Source: Epiperipatus broadwayi
Taxonomy: Eukaryota; Onychophora; Udeonychophora; Euonychophora; Peripatidae
Assembly (NCBI GenBank): GCA_028023455.1
Contig: JAQFVV010012477.1
Span: 496,001 to 560,000 of the forward strand
Reading direction: 5' to 3'
Length of the DNA stretch: 64,000 bases
Under the pieces are notes generated by a model. It searched no databases, was not told the DNA's origin, and worked only from the letters and a program-made list of their open reading frames with translations. The position numbers and the translations under genes are program-made. Shown here piece after piece: positions 49,409-62,919 of the stretch (its first letter is position 1; every line of letters begins with the position of its first letter).

Positions 49409-52400
49409 AATGATGATTTTGTTTTTATGCCATTAAACATTACATAAACTAATAAATTATGACTTTTGGAAACCAAAGTGTTGGTTGTAAAGGCATAAAT
49501 CAATTGGTTGATTAGATAGGAGTGTCATGCCTTTCATAATAATTATGAATCTAGATTGTCATTTGTCAAGGTCAATTTACTTGGTGGTGCATAACTTCCT
49601 ATCACTGTCAAATACAAGGATACTGCATGATTAGAATACCAGTTTAGTATTAAATGGAACATTGTTAGAATGTGTAAAAAAATATTGTGAAGAATCACTT
49701 TATTTAAAATATATATATATATATTATATATACTTGAAGAATCACTTTATTTAAAATATATATATATATATTATAAATACTTGCAGAGATTCAAACAATA
49801 TACTGTAGATTAATAGGATATCATAAGGAATTGCATCTATATTACTGGTATATATAAAATTCACAAAGTTCAGATTATGCCCAAATAATTACTCATTGTG
49901 GTGAAGGGCATGAGCTTTTGAAAATGTTTTTGGTGAGTAAAAATATTTTACAATTTTTATTGATCAAAAATCTGTCAGAAAATATGTCTACAAATATAAA
50001 AATGCATGATCACTATATTTTATTGAAATTAAAGAATGAACATAAAATATACTATGATTTTTGGGAGGCAAAATGAAAAAGAAAGTATGCAAATAAATTA
50101 CACAAAAGTTAAAAGATATTTTATCTATCAGAAAATAAAGATTTCAAATCTGTCATGTTCTAATAGATTCTATACAAAAAATAGTGATTGTTTGGAAAAT
50201 AAAACTGATACATTAATGCAAATTAAGAAAAATGAAAGCTATCAAAATGGTAATTCTCTCATATTCAGAATTACTCCAAAGAAAATAAAAAATCTATCAG
50301 TCTTTAATTAGATCAATAAGAAAATAATTCATTTTATGTCACTTATAACAAAGACACACATATAAAAAAAGATAGATATGAAATATATTTTAAAATGATC
50401 TATTTTATAGGATTAATTATCTATAATTCTATGAAATAAAGCAAAAAAGAATTATATGATGTAAGAAAATACAATTCTGAAATAGCAAAGATTATTGTAG
50501 AAAAAACAATGTCTCAGAATTATAAGATACTTAAAATGTTTTAAAAAAGATTTAAGTATAACAAAGAACACTTGCAAAAAGTAGTATAAACTAATAAAAA
50601 GAACACAAATTAACTCTTTAAATTTTGGCATTTTTTTGAAATTTAATGATTACTAATAGTTATGATAACAGCACAAACAGCCTTTCACGTTACTATTTAA
50701 AAAATTGTATATGAAAAAATGAGACAAGCAATAAAATAAAATAGAAAATGAAAATTACATTATTTTAAACTTCAAGAAAATAAATAAAGCATTAAAAAAT
50801 ATGTTGGTAAAGTTATATAACAAGAATCTAAATGAAAAATAAATACTGGGTAGTTGAGAGAATGTAATATTAATATTTAAGAAAAATGAAAATTGAATAT
50901 TAGATATTACAGGTTTATAAATGTTCTGCAAGTTATCTACAAGATGATTACTAAGAAGACTATATGTCATCTACATAGAATTTTGGACTATAATCAAAAC
51001 AATACTATTGGGCACAAAAGTTGATTACAGTACAAAGAATTTGTAAATTTGTAGATTTTTAAATTATGTAAACATCTCAAAAATATGAAAGCACTAGTGT
51101 ATCAAAATATAGACTCAGAATATTGTAAAATTTTGAAAGATATTGTAAAAAAAATAATAACGATTAATTAAATAATGTTAACACAAAAAATTATGTAAAA
51201 CAACTAATTCTGTCTTCACAAAGATTTTTAGAGCAGTATTATAGTTTGTTTTTTATCGATTAAAACATAAAAAATGAAAATAAAAATGGATGATATTAAT
51301 TGTCTTTCCAAATGTTGCTTCAGAACTCCAGAAAATGTTGCAAGAGCTACTTTTAGAAAACAAGATAATTAGATTATTTATAAAAACCACATAGATTTGT
51401 GCCAGATACTTTTTTTAATAAAGAAAAAATAATATTTGTAATAAACAATTAAAAGAAATTAACAATTATTTCTATTTTATTATTAATACAGATGGGATTT
51501 ACTAGATAAAATTGTAATTTTGACAGAAATAATATATTAGAGATATATATGCATTAATTTTGTTTTGTAAACGTCTTTTAATAATATTTACTTATGGCTC
51601 TGACTCATAAACACTTAATGAAAAGATAATACTGCAATTTAAATGATACTCTGAAGTATGTACAAATGTAAATTGTAATTAAATAGAATAGAAATGATAG
51701 AAAGTGAAACACATTTATATTAGAGAAAAAAGGTTTTACAATTACATTATTGAAAGAATTAAATGCTGGAAGTGGAATTTGTGAGAACATGATAGGATAA
51801 CATATGAGCTGATAAAGGTTTAAAATTATTTTCAAGATATTGTAAAAATGTTATAAAACATCATATAAAAAGTAGATGAATAAGATATTTGAGTAATATG
51901 GAGAATAGAAACTATGAAATATACTTGTAGATGCATTCATTGTTGTTAGTGGATTTGTAGTAGTCAAAAAATGAATGAATAATAGGAGCTTTTAAAAAGA
52001 AAATCTTTCTGGGAATGAGTTACTGAGGAAAGAATTTGCATTATTTTGGTCTGAATTTATTTCACCAAATTTCAATTATTGTGAACTCTATTTTATTAGT
52101 AAGCATTTAGAATATTATTGTTTTTGGGAGCAAAGCGTTACTGTCAGTTAGATATCACTTAGTGAAGTATCTATTGCTTATAGTAGGCTCTTTCAAAAAT
52201 AGATATTAAATATAATTTTTATAATATTTTAGATTAGCCATTTCATAACAAAAGTATTTTCTACGATCGATGGCTAATTGTTAGATATGTTTTTTTTTTT
52301 TCTATTTAACAAAGAGTATCTACATTTGCATATGTTGACCAATAATTCTATAGTGAACTGAATTTTGTATGAATCACTATTTAGAAGTGTGTGTAGGGGG

Positions 52401-54027
52401 AATCCGCTTGTAGATCAAAAAGATTTCCAAGACTGTTGGATAAATATTGTTATGCAAACATATATATGTAGACGTCAGAGTATGTTTTGAAAATAAATTA
52501 TTTTAGCGAACGTATATTTGTAAATATTCATTACAATTACAAATAATTTAATAATTTGATCTAACCTTCAATTGTAAAAGCTTAATATAACAAATTTATA
52601 TTAGTTAATTCAAGTATCTAAGCTCATTTCATAAAATTAAATTAAAGATAAAGAGTTATAATAAGAAATTGAATTATATTATTATTCTTTTGTTGTTTTC
52701 CTTTCTAAAGCTATATACGGCAATAAGGTCATTTTCAACAAATGATATTTAATTTGACTGGAATTATTACTTCAGTTTTAAAATAAATAAACAAACAAAA
52801 TTCATGTGAAATTTTCTTTGAAAGGATTAAAGTAAAATATATTTCGCACACAAAAATAAATTAGAAAATAAAATTAAAATTGAAAAAAAAATAATAATAA
52901 GATGAAGATTAAAAAATCATTTTATAAAAGATTAAGTTAATTTGTTTTTGTTTTATTTTAAGAAAAAAATCTTATTAAAGATAAATAATATTTAACTTTT
53001 ATTTGAAATTAATTTTATATGGGTTAATGAAACAGACATTTAAAGATTTGGTGACAAATTTAAATATATACAGAGCTTTTAAGCTTAAGCAAACATGTAT
53101 GCGCGCACTAACAAATACAAATTAATGATTCAAAAACTTTAATAAAATCTATAATGTAGTTGTAAATATTAAAAGTTTAAAATAAACAGTCATTGGGTAG
53201 TGCCAAGTAATGAAAAAAAGTAAAAACGAAAATACGTTTTACTTCTACTTTTAAAAATTTTGTTAAAATGTTATAATTTAATTAAAAATAGGTTAATAAA
53301 ATTTTATTATTGTTTTTTTATTATTGTTGCTTTTTTTTTTTTTAAGTGACAAATTTGAAATCAGCAATTACAAAATTCTTGATATGTTGACAAAATAACT
53401 TTCTTTAAAGCTGTTTTATTTACTGTTTAAAATTTGGAAAGTATTTTTTATTTTTAAATCATCACAAATACACTGCTTATTCAAAACAATTTTCGTTATT
53501 GTTTAAAATCCTAGATCAATTGTATTATACTATTGTAGGTTTTGTTGAAACTATAGATTTAAGTGTTAGGAATAGCGGTCCAGATCAATCTGTTCCCGAG
53601 TATTATTACCTCGTTCGATTTTTTAAATTTTTATTATAATACTCATACAAGTAAAAACATTAATATTGTTTAATCATTACCCTTTATTTTTCGTATAAAC
53701 TAAATATTATGATAAGTTTGACTATTTTAATATATGTTTTGTATTAAATGGTAAGTTGGATGTCAAACTAGTTTTACAATGTTTTCAAAAAAGCAAATTT
53801 TCATAGACAACTTTCTATTCTCATGCAATTTGTAATAAAATTAAATGCTAATGGTTAAAAATTATAGATATTAAATCTATTTTGTATAAATTTTGAAATT
53901 AAATATACATATACACACAAATTTCCCTCTACCCCCCCATAAAAATTATCGAATATTGCATTGCATCAGTATAAATTCATATATAAACATAATATATATA
54001 TAAATAAAAAGAAAAAAAACATAATTG
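49409..54027. other. A+T-rich non-coding stretch
   Basis: No coding family is recognised. The frame at 50036-50311 is lysine- and asparagine-rich but matches no family I know. From 50000 to 51900 the plus strand is unusually A-rich in long stretches. That may be an old, mutated element with poly-lysine-like translation; I cannot support that further. Confidence 0.5.
49689..49782 (+). repeat. 47 bp tandem duplication
   Basis: Two near-identical units each begin GAAGAATCACTTTATTTAAA and continue into (AT)n and a TATA.ATACTTG end. Slippage at the AT run is the likely cause. Confidence 0.9.
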
Positions 54028-54540
<513 letters not shown>

Positions 54541-54542
<2 letters not shown>

Positions 54543-55195
54543 TTTAATAATTACACACCAAATATCAAGAAAATTTAAGATTATTAAGTGTGAAATATTT
54601 TACTTAAAGGGAAGACAACTATCCAATTTGCTTTCTCTATTGATACTCATTTATATATTTTAAAATATAAATAATGAAATTACCTCTATTCCATAAAATT
54701 AAATATTTATTCATAAATAAAATGTAATGCAACATAAACATTATATTACTGAATATTTTAAAAATATACACTATAGGTAAATAATTTATGTGCTTTATTA
54801 TTTAGTTGCTTAACTTGACAAAACTGAATTTTAGTTTAGGAATGTTTAATATTATAGTAGCACTTAATTAATATGATATCATCTAACTTACTCTCTTTTT
54901 ATGCCAGTCTGATAAATTTTGTATCTAAATATTTAACAACTTTCTTTTGAAATCAAGTTGAAACTTTGCATATGCATGGATTCCAAATGAAATTGTTTTT
55001 TTGTTATAAATTATTTTAGCAAAAAAAAATAATGAAAAATTTACATTTTATTTTTATGGAATTCATCTCTCTATACGATATTGCCATCTAGTAGTATTAA
55101 ATTGTGTATAAACTTGATTCATTTCTAATTCTTAAAATATATAAGAATACATTAAAAAAATTATATATATAGAAATGTTTTTATTCACATAAATC
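54541..55195. other. A+T-rich non-coding stretch
   Basis: Nothing identified between the tetranucleotide array and the first of three fold-back elements. Confidence 0.5.
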
Positions 55196-55197
55196 CT

Positions 55198-55355
55198 CTA
55201 AAAAGTAAAAAAAAATCACTTTTCACAATATTATCGATATTATGTGACCAAAATAAAAAAATGATAATGAATGACAAATAAATTTATTTTGGTCACACAG
55301 TATCAAAAATATTACAAAAAGTTGAAGAAATTTTATTTTTGTTACTTTTTAGTGC
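55198..55355. mobile_element. Fold-back element 1 (~155 bp)
   Basis: The inner arms 55222-55255 and 55281-55315 share TTTATTTTGGTCACA and its complement. The outer parts AAAAAGTAAAAAAAAAT and ATTTTATTTTTGTTACTTTT also pair. It can fold into a hairpin with a ~25-nt loop. No coding capacity. MITE-like; family unknown. Confidence 0.65.
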
Positions 55356-56083
55356 AGTTATTTTATTATAGGGTGAATATTCTTAATTACTTCTCTATAC
55401 ATTTAGTACATTAATAAAGTAATAATCAGATATATACTAAAAGTACGTGATAATTCTCAGTTTAAATAAAATAACGTATAAGGTTATGATGATATTAATT
55501 TCATATTTAAAAATGAATCATTGTAATAGAATTGATATAAAGTAATAAATAATAAACAAACTGATTTGAATAAAAAAGTCTCCAGACAAAGTTATAGATG
55601 TTTACAAATGTGGAATGCGAAACAATTTCTAAACAAAGTTATTGTGACAATATGTGAACTAGGTAATGAATATTTTCCCCTCCTGCATATTTTTTTAGAT
55701 TTCTAATTTCCATTCTATTTACTATTTATTTTCTTCATTAACATATTTATATACACTTAAAAAAATTGTTAATGAATGGTGATGTTTGACAAGAGTATTT
55801 ATTCTAAGTACATTGGCATTTTTTATAAATGCTTGATAACTAAATTTAAAGTTTATTATCTATTCTTAGTGACATTAAAATATATCACCTATTTTGAATA
55901 AATCATTGGCAATCAGAAATGCTAATTCCACATAGGTAAAAAAAAATTATCATTGTGGTAACTGTACTAACTTTATTAACAAGAATATTAAATTGTTAGT
56001 AAATTTATTTTTAAATTTAACACTTCCATAATTCACTATAAATGGAGTAATTATAAATTTATTTAAACGCACATTAATTACGT

Positions 56084-56252
56084 AAATAATATTCATTAAG
56101 GCTGTAGTCTCAAGCACATGCATATAAAATGTGATAGTAGGGACCTCTACAGGTCTTAAAACCATAAGCTTGTGGTTTTAAGAACTGTAGAGGTCCCTAC
56201 TATCACATTTTATACACATGTAGTTGAGGCTACAGCCTTAATGAATATTATA
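56084..56252. mobile_element. Fold-back element 2 (~75 bp arms)
   Basis: Left arm from TATTCATTAAGGCTGTAG through ATGTGATAGTAGGGACCTCT to TTAAAACCA pairs with the right arm TGGTTTTAAGAACTGTAGAG through AGGTCCCTAC to GGCTACAGCCTTAATGAATA. The loop is about 10 nt (TAAGCTTG). It is the tightest hairpin in the window. An inverted pair with similar ends lies near 38.05 kb. Confidence 0.75.
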
Positions 56253-56311
56253 TAAATGGAGTAATAATATATTAACATAATATTATGTTATAGAAATAAA
56301 ATTTTATAAAT

Positions 56312-56355
56312 CAACAACAGGTTGAAATTATTGATTATTATTGATATTGGGATTA
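56312..56355 (-). repeat. Short interspersed repeat, copy 4 (partial)
   Basis: Reverse complement of the CCAATATCAATAA...ATCAATAATTTCAA core seen at 5.6, 5.98 and 40.1 kb, with a GTTGT-type end. Confidence 0.5.
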
Positions 56356-56475
56356 TATAAATGATGATTGATTTCAGTGACTACTTAATTTAGCCTAGAA
56401 CATTATTAGATTTATTTTTTTAAATAATACTTTGGGTGCAATTTGAAAACTTTAATGGCAGTTTGTAATGTTATA

Positions 56476-56600
56476 ATTAAACAAAGGCAAAACTCTCCAT
56501 ACAGTAGTGTCACCCTGTGCCAAACAGAGTAATCAGTGGATGCCAGAAGGCACAGGGTGGCACTACTGTATGGAGAGTTTTGCCTTCGTTTACAACAATT
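56476..56600. mobile_element. Fold-back element 3 (~45 bp arms)
   Basis: The arms AAACAAAGGCAAAACTCTCC plus ATACAGTAGTGTCACCCTGT and GGCACAGGGTGGCACTACTG plus TATGGAGAGTTTTGCCTTCG pair almost perfectly. The loop is about 35 nt. The core CTCCATACAGTAGTG.CACC is also found in the dispersed repeats at 28.4-29.2 kb, so this may be a miniature derivative of that family. Confidence 0.7.
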
Positions 56601-56685
56601 ATGTGCTAGTATAGAAATGATGATCATGTGATGTTAAAATTAACTACTTATTAGTCTGCATTTGAAATAGGTCGTATTTACTTTT

Positions 56686-56820
56686 CTAAGGAAATTGGTT
56701 TACATATCTTTATATCTATAATTCAATTTATGTGGTCAAGTTGCAATCTTTGGTAAGATTCCACATTTGTTTTATGTTATTGATATTGGGATTGTCTAAG
56801 TGTTTACGATTTTAATGATA
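56686..56820 (-). repeat. Short interspersed repeat, copy 5
   Basis: In reverse complement it shows AACACTTAGACAATCCCAAT, ATCAATAACAT, a TGTGGAATCTTACC box and ATTGCAACTTGACCACA. It therefore links the two halves seen at 5.6 kb and at 5.95/40.1 kb. Confidence 0.6.
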
Positions 56821-58551
56821 TATATATATTTACAGACACCACTTTCAATAATTTCAAACATTAAATATATCTTGTAAATAATCAAGTAGAATTGTATTTT
56901 AAAATAAAAGTCCATGCCATTATAACACACATGTATAACCAAGGTTAACTTTTGGCTATTTTTAGTCTTGCTAAAACAAACATTATCTTTATGATAACAA
57001 AGCAGTTGGCAGCACATGATTTATGGTATTGCAATCTCATGTCAATGTAGATGCTCATATTTAAAAAGATAATGATTGACATTGTGATTAACAGTCTATT
57101 CTTTAACAGTGAAAACATTTCCATTATTCTCTTTGGTAGTAATTTTTGTAGGCATTGAACATTTGATTTTAGTATTAAATGTTTATTTGGTATTATATAT
57201 TTTTAAAAATAATAAACTTGATTTGTTAGAAATAAAATGTATTCTAGCTTTGACAAAATAAAATAAAAATAATAAATAATGAAAAATAGCAAACTGTTTT
57301 TCTGATTGAACAGTTAGTTAATGAAAAAAGAAAATTAATAAAATCTTCAGTGATTAAATGTTTTCTTAAATAAATGAATAAATGTGAAATTTACATCAAT
57401 CTAGCAAATTTTGTTCTAAAATTAAAAATTCTATTTATAATTATTAAAATGTTAAAAATAGTATGTAAAGGTGTTACAATGGTACTATCATAGTTTTCTT
57501 TTTACAATCAGGATGAATAAAATAAAATTGTAATAATGTATACTTTGTTTGTAAATAATCATTATGAAAATATTGCAAAAATGAATTCTTTATTCACAAC
57601 TTTCATATTTCTAAATATCTGTTACTTATATATTTCACCTTTTCCCAGATAGTTATTTGGCTATGATTATAAGGATGAAGTCTTTGAAAGTGTTAAGCAA
57701 TTTTGACATTATAATTTTTATTTTCGCTTCACTTTTAACTGTGTGTCAGCCCATATAGATATATTACTATTCATTTAAGGGATGTTTACATATCTGTTAT
57801 TATAATAATAATATTCATAAATATATAAATAAATTACAAAAATATTTTTTTTTTGCTAATCATCAAGAACGAGACAAGTGTGCACAAATACTCTTACAAT
57901 CCATCTCACCCATTCAGTGCTTTTATAAGAACAGATCAGATCCTTTGATGTTTGTTTTGACAATATATTTCTTTATACTTGCCCTGTTCATATTCTAATA
58001 AATCAATACAATTTCTGCCATTAAAATGAATACAAAACTGAAAATAGTATTAAAGATTGTTGAAGGAGGATGAAGGAAAAGTTAAAAATCTACCAACCCT
58101 CTCTCCTAAGATTTTCAAATATAATATTTTGCAATTATTAATAGCACTATTAAGGAAATATTAAATATATACCAACCCAAAACAATTCTATTATTATAAT
58201 GACATTATATCAAAACCATGTTTACAAATAATAAAAATTATTATTAATTTTATGGATTTCTTTGTTACGTTTTCTGTAATATTCATGTTATTTGTCAAAC
58301 CAAATATTAAGACTGAAAGTAATCAATAAATATCTTGCCATAAAATAAATATTTGACACTTTCTTTTATTTTGTTTTGTTTTACAAAGCAATAATTTATA
58401 ACTAGAAGTAAATAACCAGAAAATATAAAGCTATACAAAATATTAAATAAAGATCGGAAAAGCCACATATATCAATTAATTAATATATTTTTATGCAATC
58501 TGAAGTCTATTTACTTAAATGTATATGTAATATAGAGGTTTGAACACAGAC

Positions 58552-58645
58552 CTTTAAACTCCTTTCAGCCATCTTTTCCATCTCATACAACTGATACACA
58601 TCATTACACACATGTGAAAAAGATAAATGATCTCCAACATATTAT
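58552..58645 (-). repeat. Dispersed repeat, copy 2 (pair with 3.0 kb)
   Basis: Reverse complement of 2985-3090. Conserved boxes are CATTTATCTTTTTCACATGT and TATGAGATGGAAAAGATGG. It is followed by a GCTGGACCAGCATTCATCAG stretch not shared with the first copy. Confidence 0.55.
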
Positions 58646-58942
58646 TTTGCGCTGGACCAGCATTCATCAGTTGGATGATTAAATGAAGCTTGAAAATTTG
58701 TGTTCAAATACCCTGTATTATACCTGGCCCCTAGGTATATAAAATATACTTGTATTTAAAATATTAAATTTATAGTGTTTTTTAAGTTTTTGGTGACTAA
58801 GTTTTAGAGTTATTATTTTATAATTTTTTAATGTAAAGAATGCAATTTTTAGAATTGATCTGCTAAGAAATATCAGCAAATAAAAAAGATTGAAAACATT
58901 GTAGAAAATTATATTTCATAGAAGTCTTTTTAAAGCTGGTGT

Positions 58943-58971
58943 TATATATATATATGTGTGTGTGTGTGTGT
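58943..58971. repeat. (TA)n(TG)n microsatellite
   Basis: Short (TA) run passing into (TG)n. Confidence 0.9.
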
Positions 58972-59329
58972 TTCATGGAATATATTATTAAGACTACATA
59001 AAATAAGACTAATAAGAATTGCCATGTATAATATTCTGTAATGATAGATTTCTAGAAGATTTAATAATTAAATCCCAAAGTTCTTATAAAGATTTATGAT
59101 ATTAAGCAATATTCCAAACAAGTAATAATTTCATTATGTTTTGCACATGTACAGTTTATCATTTCCATAAAATGATGAAATGTAAATTTACTAATACTGA
59201 TTCTCAGTTGAGTGAAGTAAAATGAAAATTTAGTTTAGGTTAATTAGATAAAAGTGTTAAATTCTCTCTCTTACATAAGAATTCAATTGTCACGTGTTCT
59301 TCTGAGCAATTAATCATAGATTAGTAGTT

Positions 59330-59463
<134 letters not shown>

Positions 59464-59925
59464 GATAATGTTTCAACAATATATTTTATTGATATTGACC
59501 AAAAGAAATGTTACATAGGTTTTACAAATATTTTGCAATAGTTTTGCTTGGGTTACAAAGACATTGCAAGTATAATAATTGTTTGTTATTATATAAATTT
59601 GATTAATATTACTGATTACAATACAATTATATGAACATTTGTAATTGTACATGATTGCTGTTAATGATATTTTTTATATAACATTGTATTAGATGTATAA
59701 AAAGAAATGCTCATACCTTGTAAATTAAAGTGCTTTTGCCTCAAACTTGACTGGTCCAGCTAGATAACCCTCTGTGACATTGAACTATTGTAAAGAGTGT
59801 TTGTATCATATTTCTTCATGTAGGGCTAGTTGTATAATGAAGCAGATGAAATGTCCATGAAGGTTGTTAGCCCTACTTAGTGTAGTTGTGGCAGTTTATA
59901 GATTGGACTGCTTTCTATTGAGTTA

Positions 59926-60240
59926 CTAGGAAGTCACAAAAATGTTTGAGTGAGCTATGTTATTATCCCATGCTTTTAGATGGTATAGTTTATTGATAAA
60001 AGTGAATGGATGTCTCCTTGTGTTGTTTGCAATTGGTACATCAGAAAGCAAGCAATATAAATGTTGTTGCACATGTTGCAGGGATATGTAATCTTTGGAA
60101 GGAGTGATATGGTGGAAGAAAGTAGCAGGTTGCTTGTATGCTTTTAACAAAATTTGTCTTGAAAAGTATAGAGCTTTGCAATCATAGAGAAGGTGTTGTT
60201 GATTCTTCTTCACTTCATGACATAGCTCACAGACTGGGTG
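59926..60240 (-). pseudogene. LINE C-terminal Cys/His motif and tail
   Basis: Just upstream of the frame 60213-59926 and continuing into it is HPVCELCHEVKKNQQHLLYD followed by C. This is a C-x2-C...H-x4-C arrangement, the zinc-binding box found after the RT domain in many LINE proteins. The rest of the frame (SRQILLKAYKQPATFF onward) is the usual helical tail. Confidence 0.65.
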
Positions 60241-60406
60241 ATTTTTGTATAGATGGTGACACCACAGAAAAAAAGATCTTGGGAGTGTATAATTAGGAAG
60301 TTAAAAAAAACTTTAGTTTGAGTGCCCATTTTTTAAAATTTGTGGAGAAGGCTACAGTTATTTAGTCAATGCTAGGGTCTGAATAAATCAGGTTATGCAT
60401 TTGCCA

Positions 60407-60757
60407 CTAGGTGTACTTTGAATTGTTGGAGAAGCTGATTTGGTTAGTGGTACATAGAATTGACCAAATAAGATCTCTGAGATATAGCATTGAAGGATAA
60501 AGCTTATCTGAAGAATTTACTTTCAGGATGCACAGGAGGGTAATAGCTGCTATTAAGTTAATGGTTTTTTGTGTATACAATGACCAAATACTGTGAAAGT
60601 CTAGACTTTTGTACAAGGATTGTTGGTCGAGATGATATATTATAAATATTGATATGGTCTTGTGGACCCAAAACAATTTATTGTACATGGTGTTGATGGA
60701 AAAAATGAATATCTTTGAAAGTTTGATAATATATGTCCTGTAAGTAATTTTTGTCAT
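60407..60757 (-). pseudogene. LINE region between RT and Cys/His box
   Basis: A 116-residue frame on the expected strand between the RT and the C-terminal zinc box. It has no diagnostic motif. Position is the only argument for assigning it to the LINE. Confidence 0.45.
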
Positions 60758-60989
60758 AGTAAGAATAGTAAACAGGTGTATCTTAAAGTAAATTGAGAGA
60801 TATGCTTTAGAAAGTGGGTTGGTAATTTGTCATACAGAATATTGTAATTTGATTTGTATTGTATTGTGAGTTTTATAACCAAGGAAGATTTTGGAAAACA
60901 TAGGAACATAATTTCTTTGTGAATAATGTCCATTCTGCAATTGTTTGGGATTAAATTACAGTTTGTAATCTGCTCTGTAGTCATTAATA

Positions 60990-61978
60990 ATGGATTGCAA
61001 TTTGGGGAATTGTTTCTGAGAAGGCAGGAAGACAGTGATATCATCATTGCAGGGTATGTAAGAAATGTATTGCTAGGTGTGCAAAATTTGGATTTCAGTT
61101 ATATTATTCTGTATTTCTTGTAAAAATGGATTTATGTAAAATGTAAAATATAATAAGCTTAGAAACAACCCTTGAGAGATTGGTTGCATGTGTTTGAAGA
61201 ATGGAGAATTTCTACCATTAAAAGGGATGTGTAACTCATAATTCAGAAGAAGGTTGTTAGGTATATCAAAATAGGCAGGATGGTGTGTTTGAATGTCAGT
61301 TAACTGAAATGCAATCAAAAGCTGCTCGTATATGCAATAGAAATGGGTATTTGTTTGAGCTGAGCTTAGAATTGTCATAAACATGAGTGCTGCTTGTCTG
61401 ATGGATGAGTATTTTTTTTTGAAAACTGTAGGTGTGATAATAATGGAAGAATAGTTGGCTCAATTTGGTGCATGATTATTTCAATTATTTTAATGGCTAG
61501 TGAGCCCATGGAAATAGACCAGAAATTGGTTAGATCAGATGTTGCATCAGGATTATTAGTGAAATGGAATTATGGCAATTAGATACAAATCTTTTAAACT
61601 GCATATTCTCTGGGATAGGAAATTGACCACATCATGAATATACAGAATAGTGAAATGACTAACATGATTCATGATGAATGCAGGAATTCTACAAATCCCA
61701 GGATGACAAGAGTTCTTTATAGTAGTAAGTTTAGAAGAAAACTGGTTGCTTTGGAAAAGCATAGTAATTTTCAGTGGTTGAAAATAGTGTACTGATGGCA
61801 TGAACACATTGTGGGACTGAAGTTTACTTTTAAAGAGCTTGTATATAGGGTAAATCATAATATGTCCACAACATACATTTATACCAGTTTGAAATGTCAC
61901 AGGGACTTCTGATGAGGATGGGTTAACCAATGCCCAGTGTATGTATGCCTCTGTCAAAGCTGCTGCTGAGTTAGACAA
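60990..61978 (-). pseudogene. LINE reverse transcriptase, degenerate
   Basis: Motif A is visible as a RAAFDCIS segment near 61330. The frame 61384-61073 has HMQPISQGLFLSLLYFTFYI followed by NPFLQEIQ, matching 'PQGS.LSPLLF..YIN...'. The catalytic box reads CNDDITVFL near 61050 (YADD in active elements) followed by SQKQFPKLQ. The frame 61978-61556 covers the finger region. Stops and frameshifts separate these pieces. Confidence 0.65.
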
Positions 61979-62449
61979 ATTTTTCTTTATTATATTGAGT
62001 GGTAACCCTTCAACTGTTTCCAGACATGATCATAAGTTTAAGTAATTCTGATTAACTGTTGATGTGTCAGCTTAGTAGTAACAATTTGTTTATGTAACTC
62101 ATTGACAATGCTAGGGAGCAAAGTAGTCAGGGTCATTATGTTGTGAAGCATATTAAATGACATTATGAAAAGAAGATATTTCTGAATTGGATCTATAGCC
62201 ATTTGGTGTAATTTGTTTAACATGATATAGAATTCAGGAAACATGATCTTGGTAGTACATGAATAAAAATCACATGGGTTGTTTTATGTAATTGCATGGA
62301 TGTTATCTGAAGTTCATTAACATTAAGTGTGACTGACTGGGCTGGAAATTGTGAGAATGGAGTTGGGTTAATGTTAAGTTATTTTGGGTGATGTAACATT
62401 AGAGAGTAAAAACATAGATTGATAATTATGGCATGCTTGTTATTGTCAA

Positions 62450-62919
62450 AAGTGATTGAACCAGGTGGAAGAAAACCCTGGGCAATCATTAGTGAGAAGT
62501 TTAAGAGATAGACATTTATTTATAAAAGTTGGGTGATCCAAATTAAAACCAGCTATTAATATTGTGGGCTATAGGATAGTTGCAACATCTGAATTGATTG
62601 CTTGGATGGTATATGTGATGATTATAGGATCAAGAGAAGATAAATGAATATTATGTTGAGTGCTATACCATGTTGGTGAAAAGTGGTAATTAGTAAGTTT
62701 CCATGAATATATAGAAATCAAATGACTTGAATGGGTAATAGAAGGTGATGTGAATATCAGTGCCTGTTGATCATGAGAGAAGTCATGACTATAGAGATAG
62801 TCAGACAGGGTCAAATCAAGATCCTCTGTAAGTTTTTGTTTCCAATAATCTGAGATGAGTTTGAATGATAGTAATATGCTTCTGCAATTGATATAGCTTT
62901 GATGATTAACTGAGGCCAC
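62450..62919 (-). pseudogene. LINE AP-like endonuclease remnant
   Basis: The frame 62919-62569 starts VNHQSYINCRSILLSFKLIS, like the opening 'N.qS..N....I' of LINE endonucleases. It continues through SDYLYSHDFSHDQQALIF to IIITYTIQAINSDVATIL. Downstream a shifted reading gives IAGFNLDHPTFINK, matching the 'GDFN..HP' box with the Asp lost. Weak by itself; supported by its position upstream of an RT. Confidence 0.5.

Larger units (their letters stand above)
56821..59326. other. A+T-rich non-coding stretch
   Basis: No gene recognised; 56796-57017 (minus) is an incidental frame. It contains copy 2 of a dispersed repeat (58552-58645) and a (TA)n(TG)n run (58943-58971). Confidence 0.5.

Noticed and set aside
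50036-50311. 91-residue plus-strand frame rich in K and N
   Set aside because: It has no family motif, and composition alone in A-rich DNA explains an open frame of this length.
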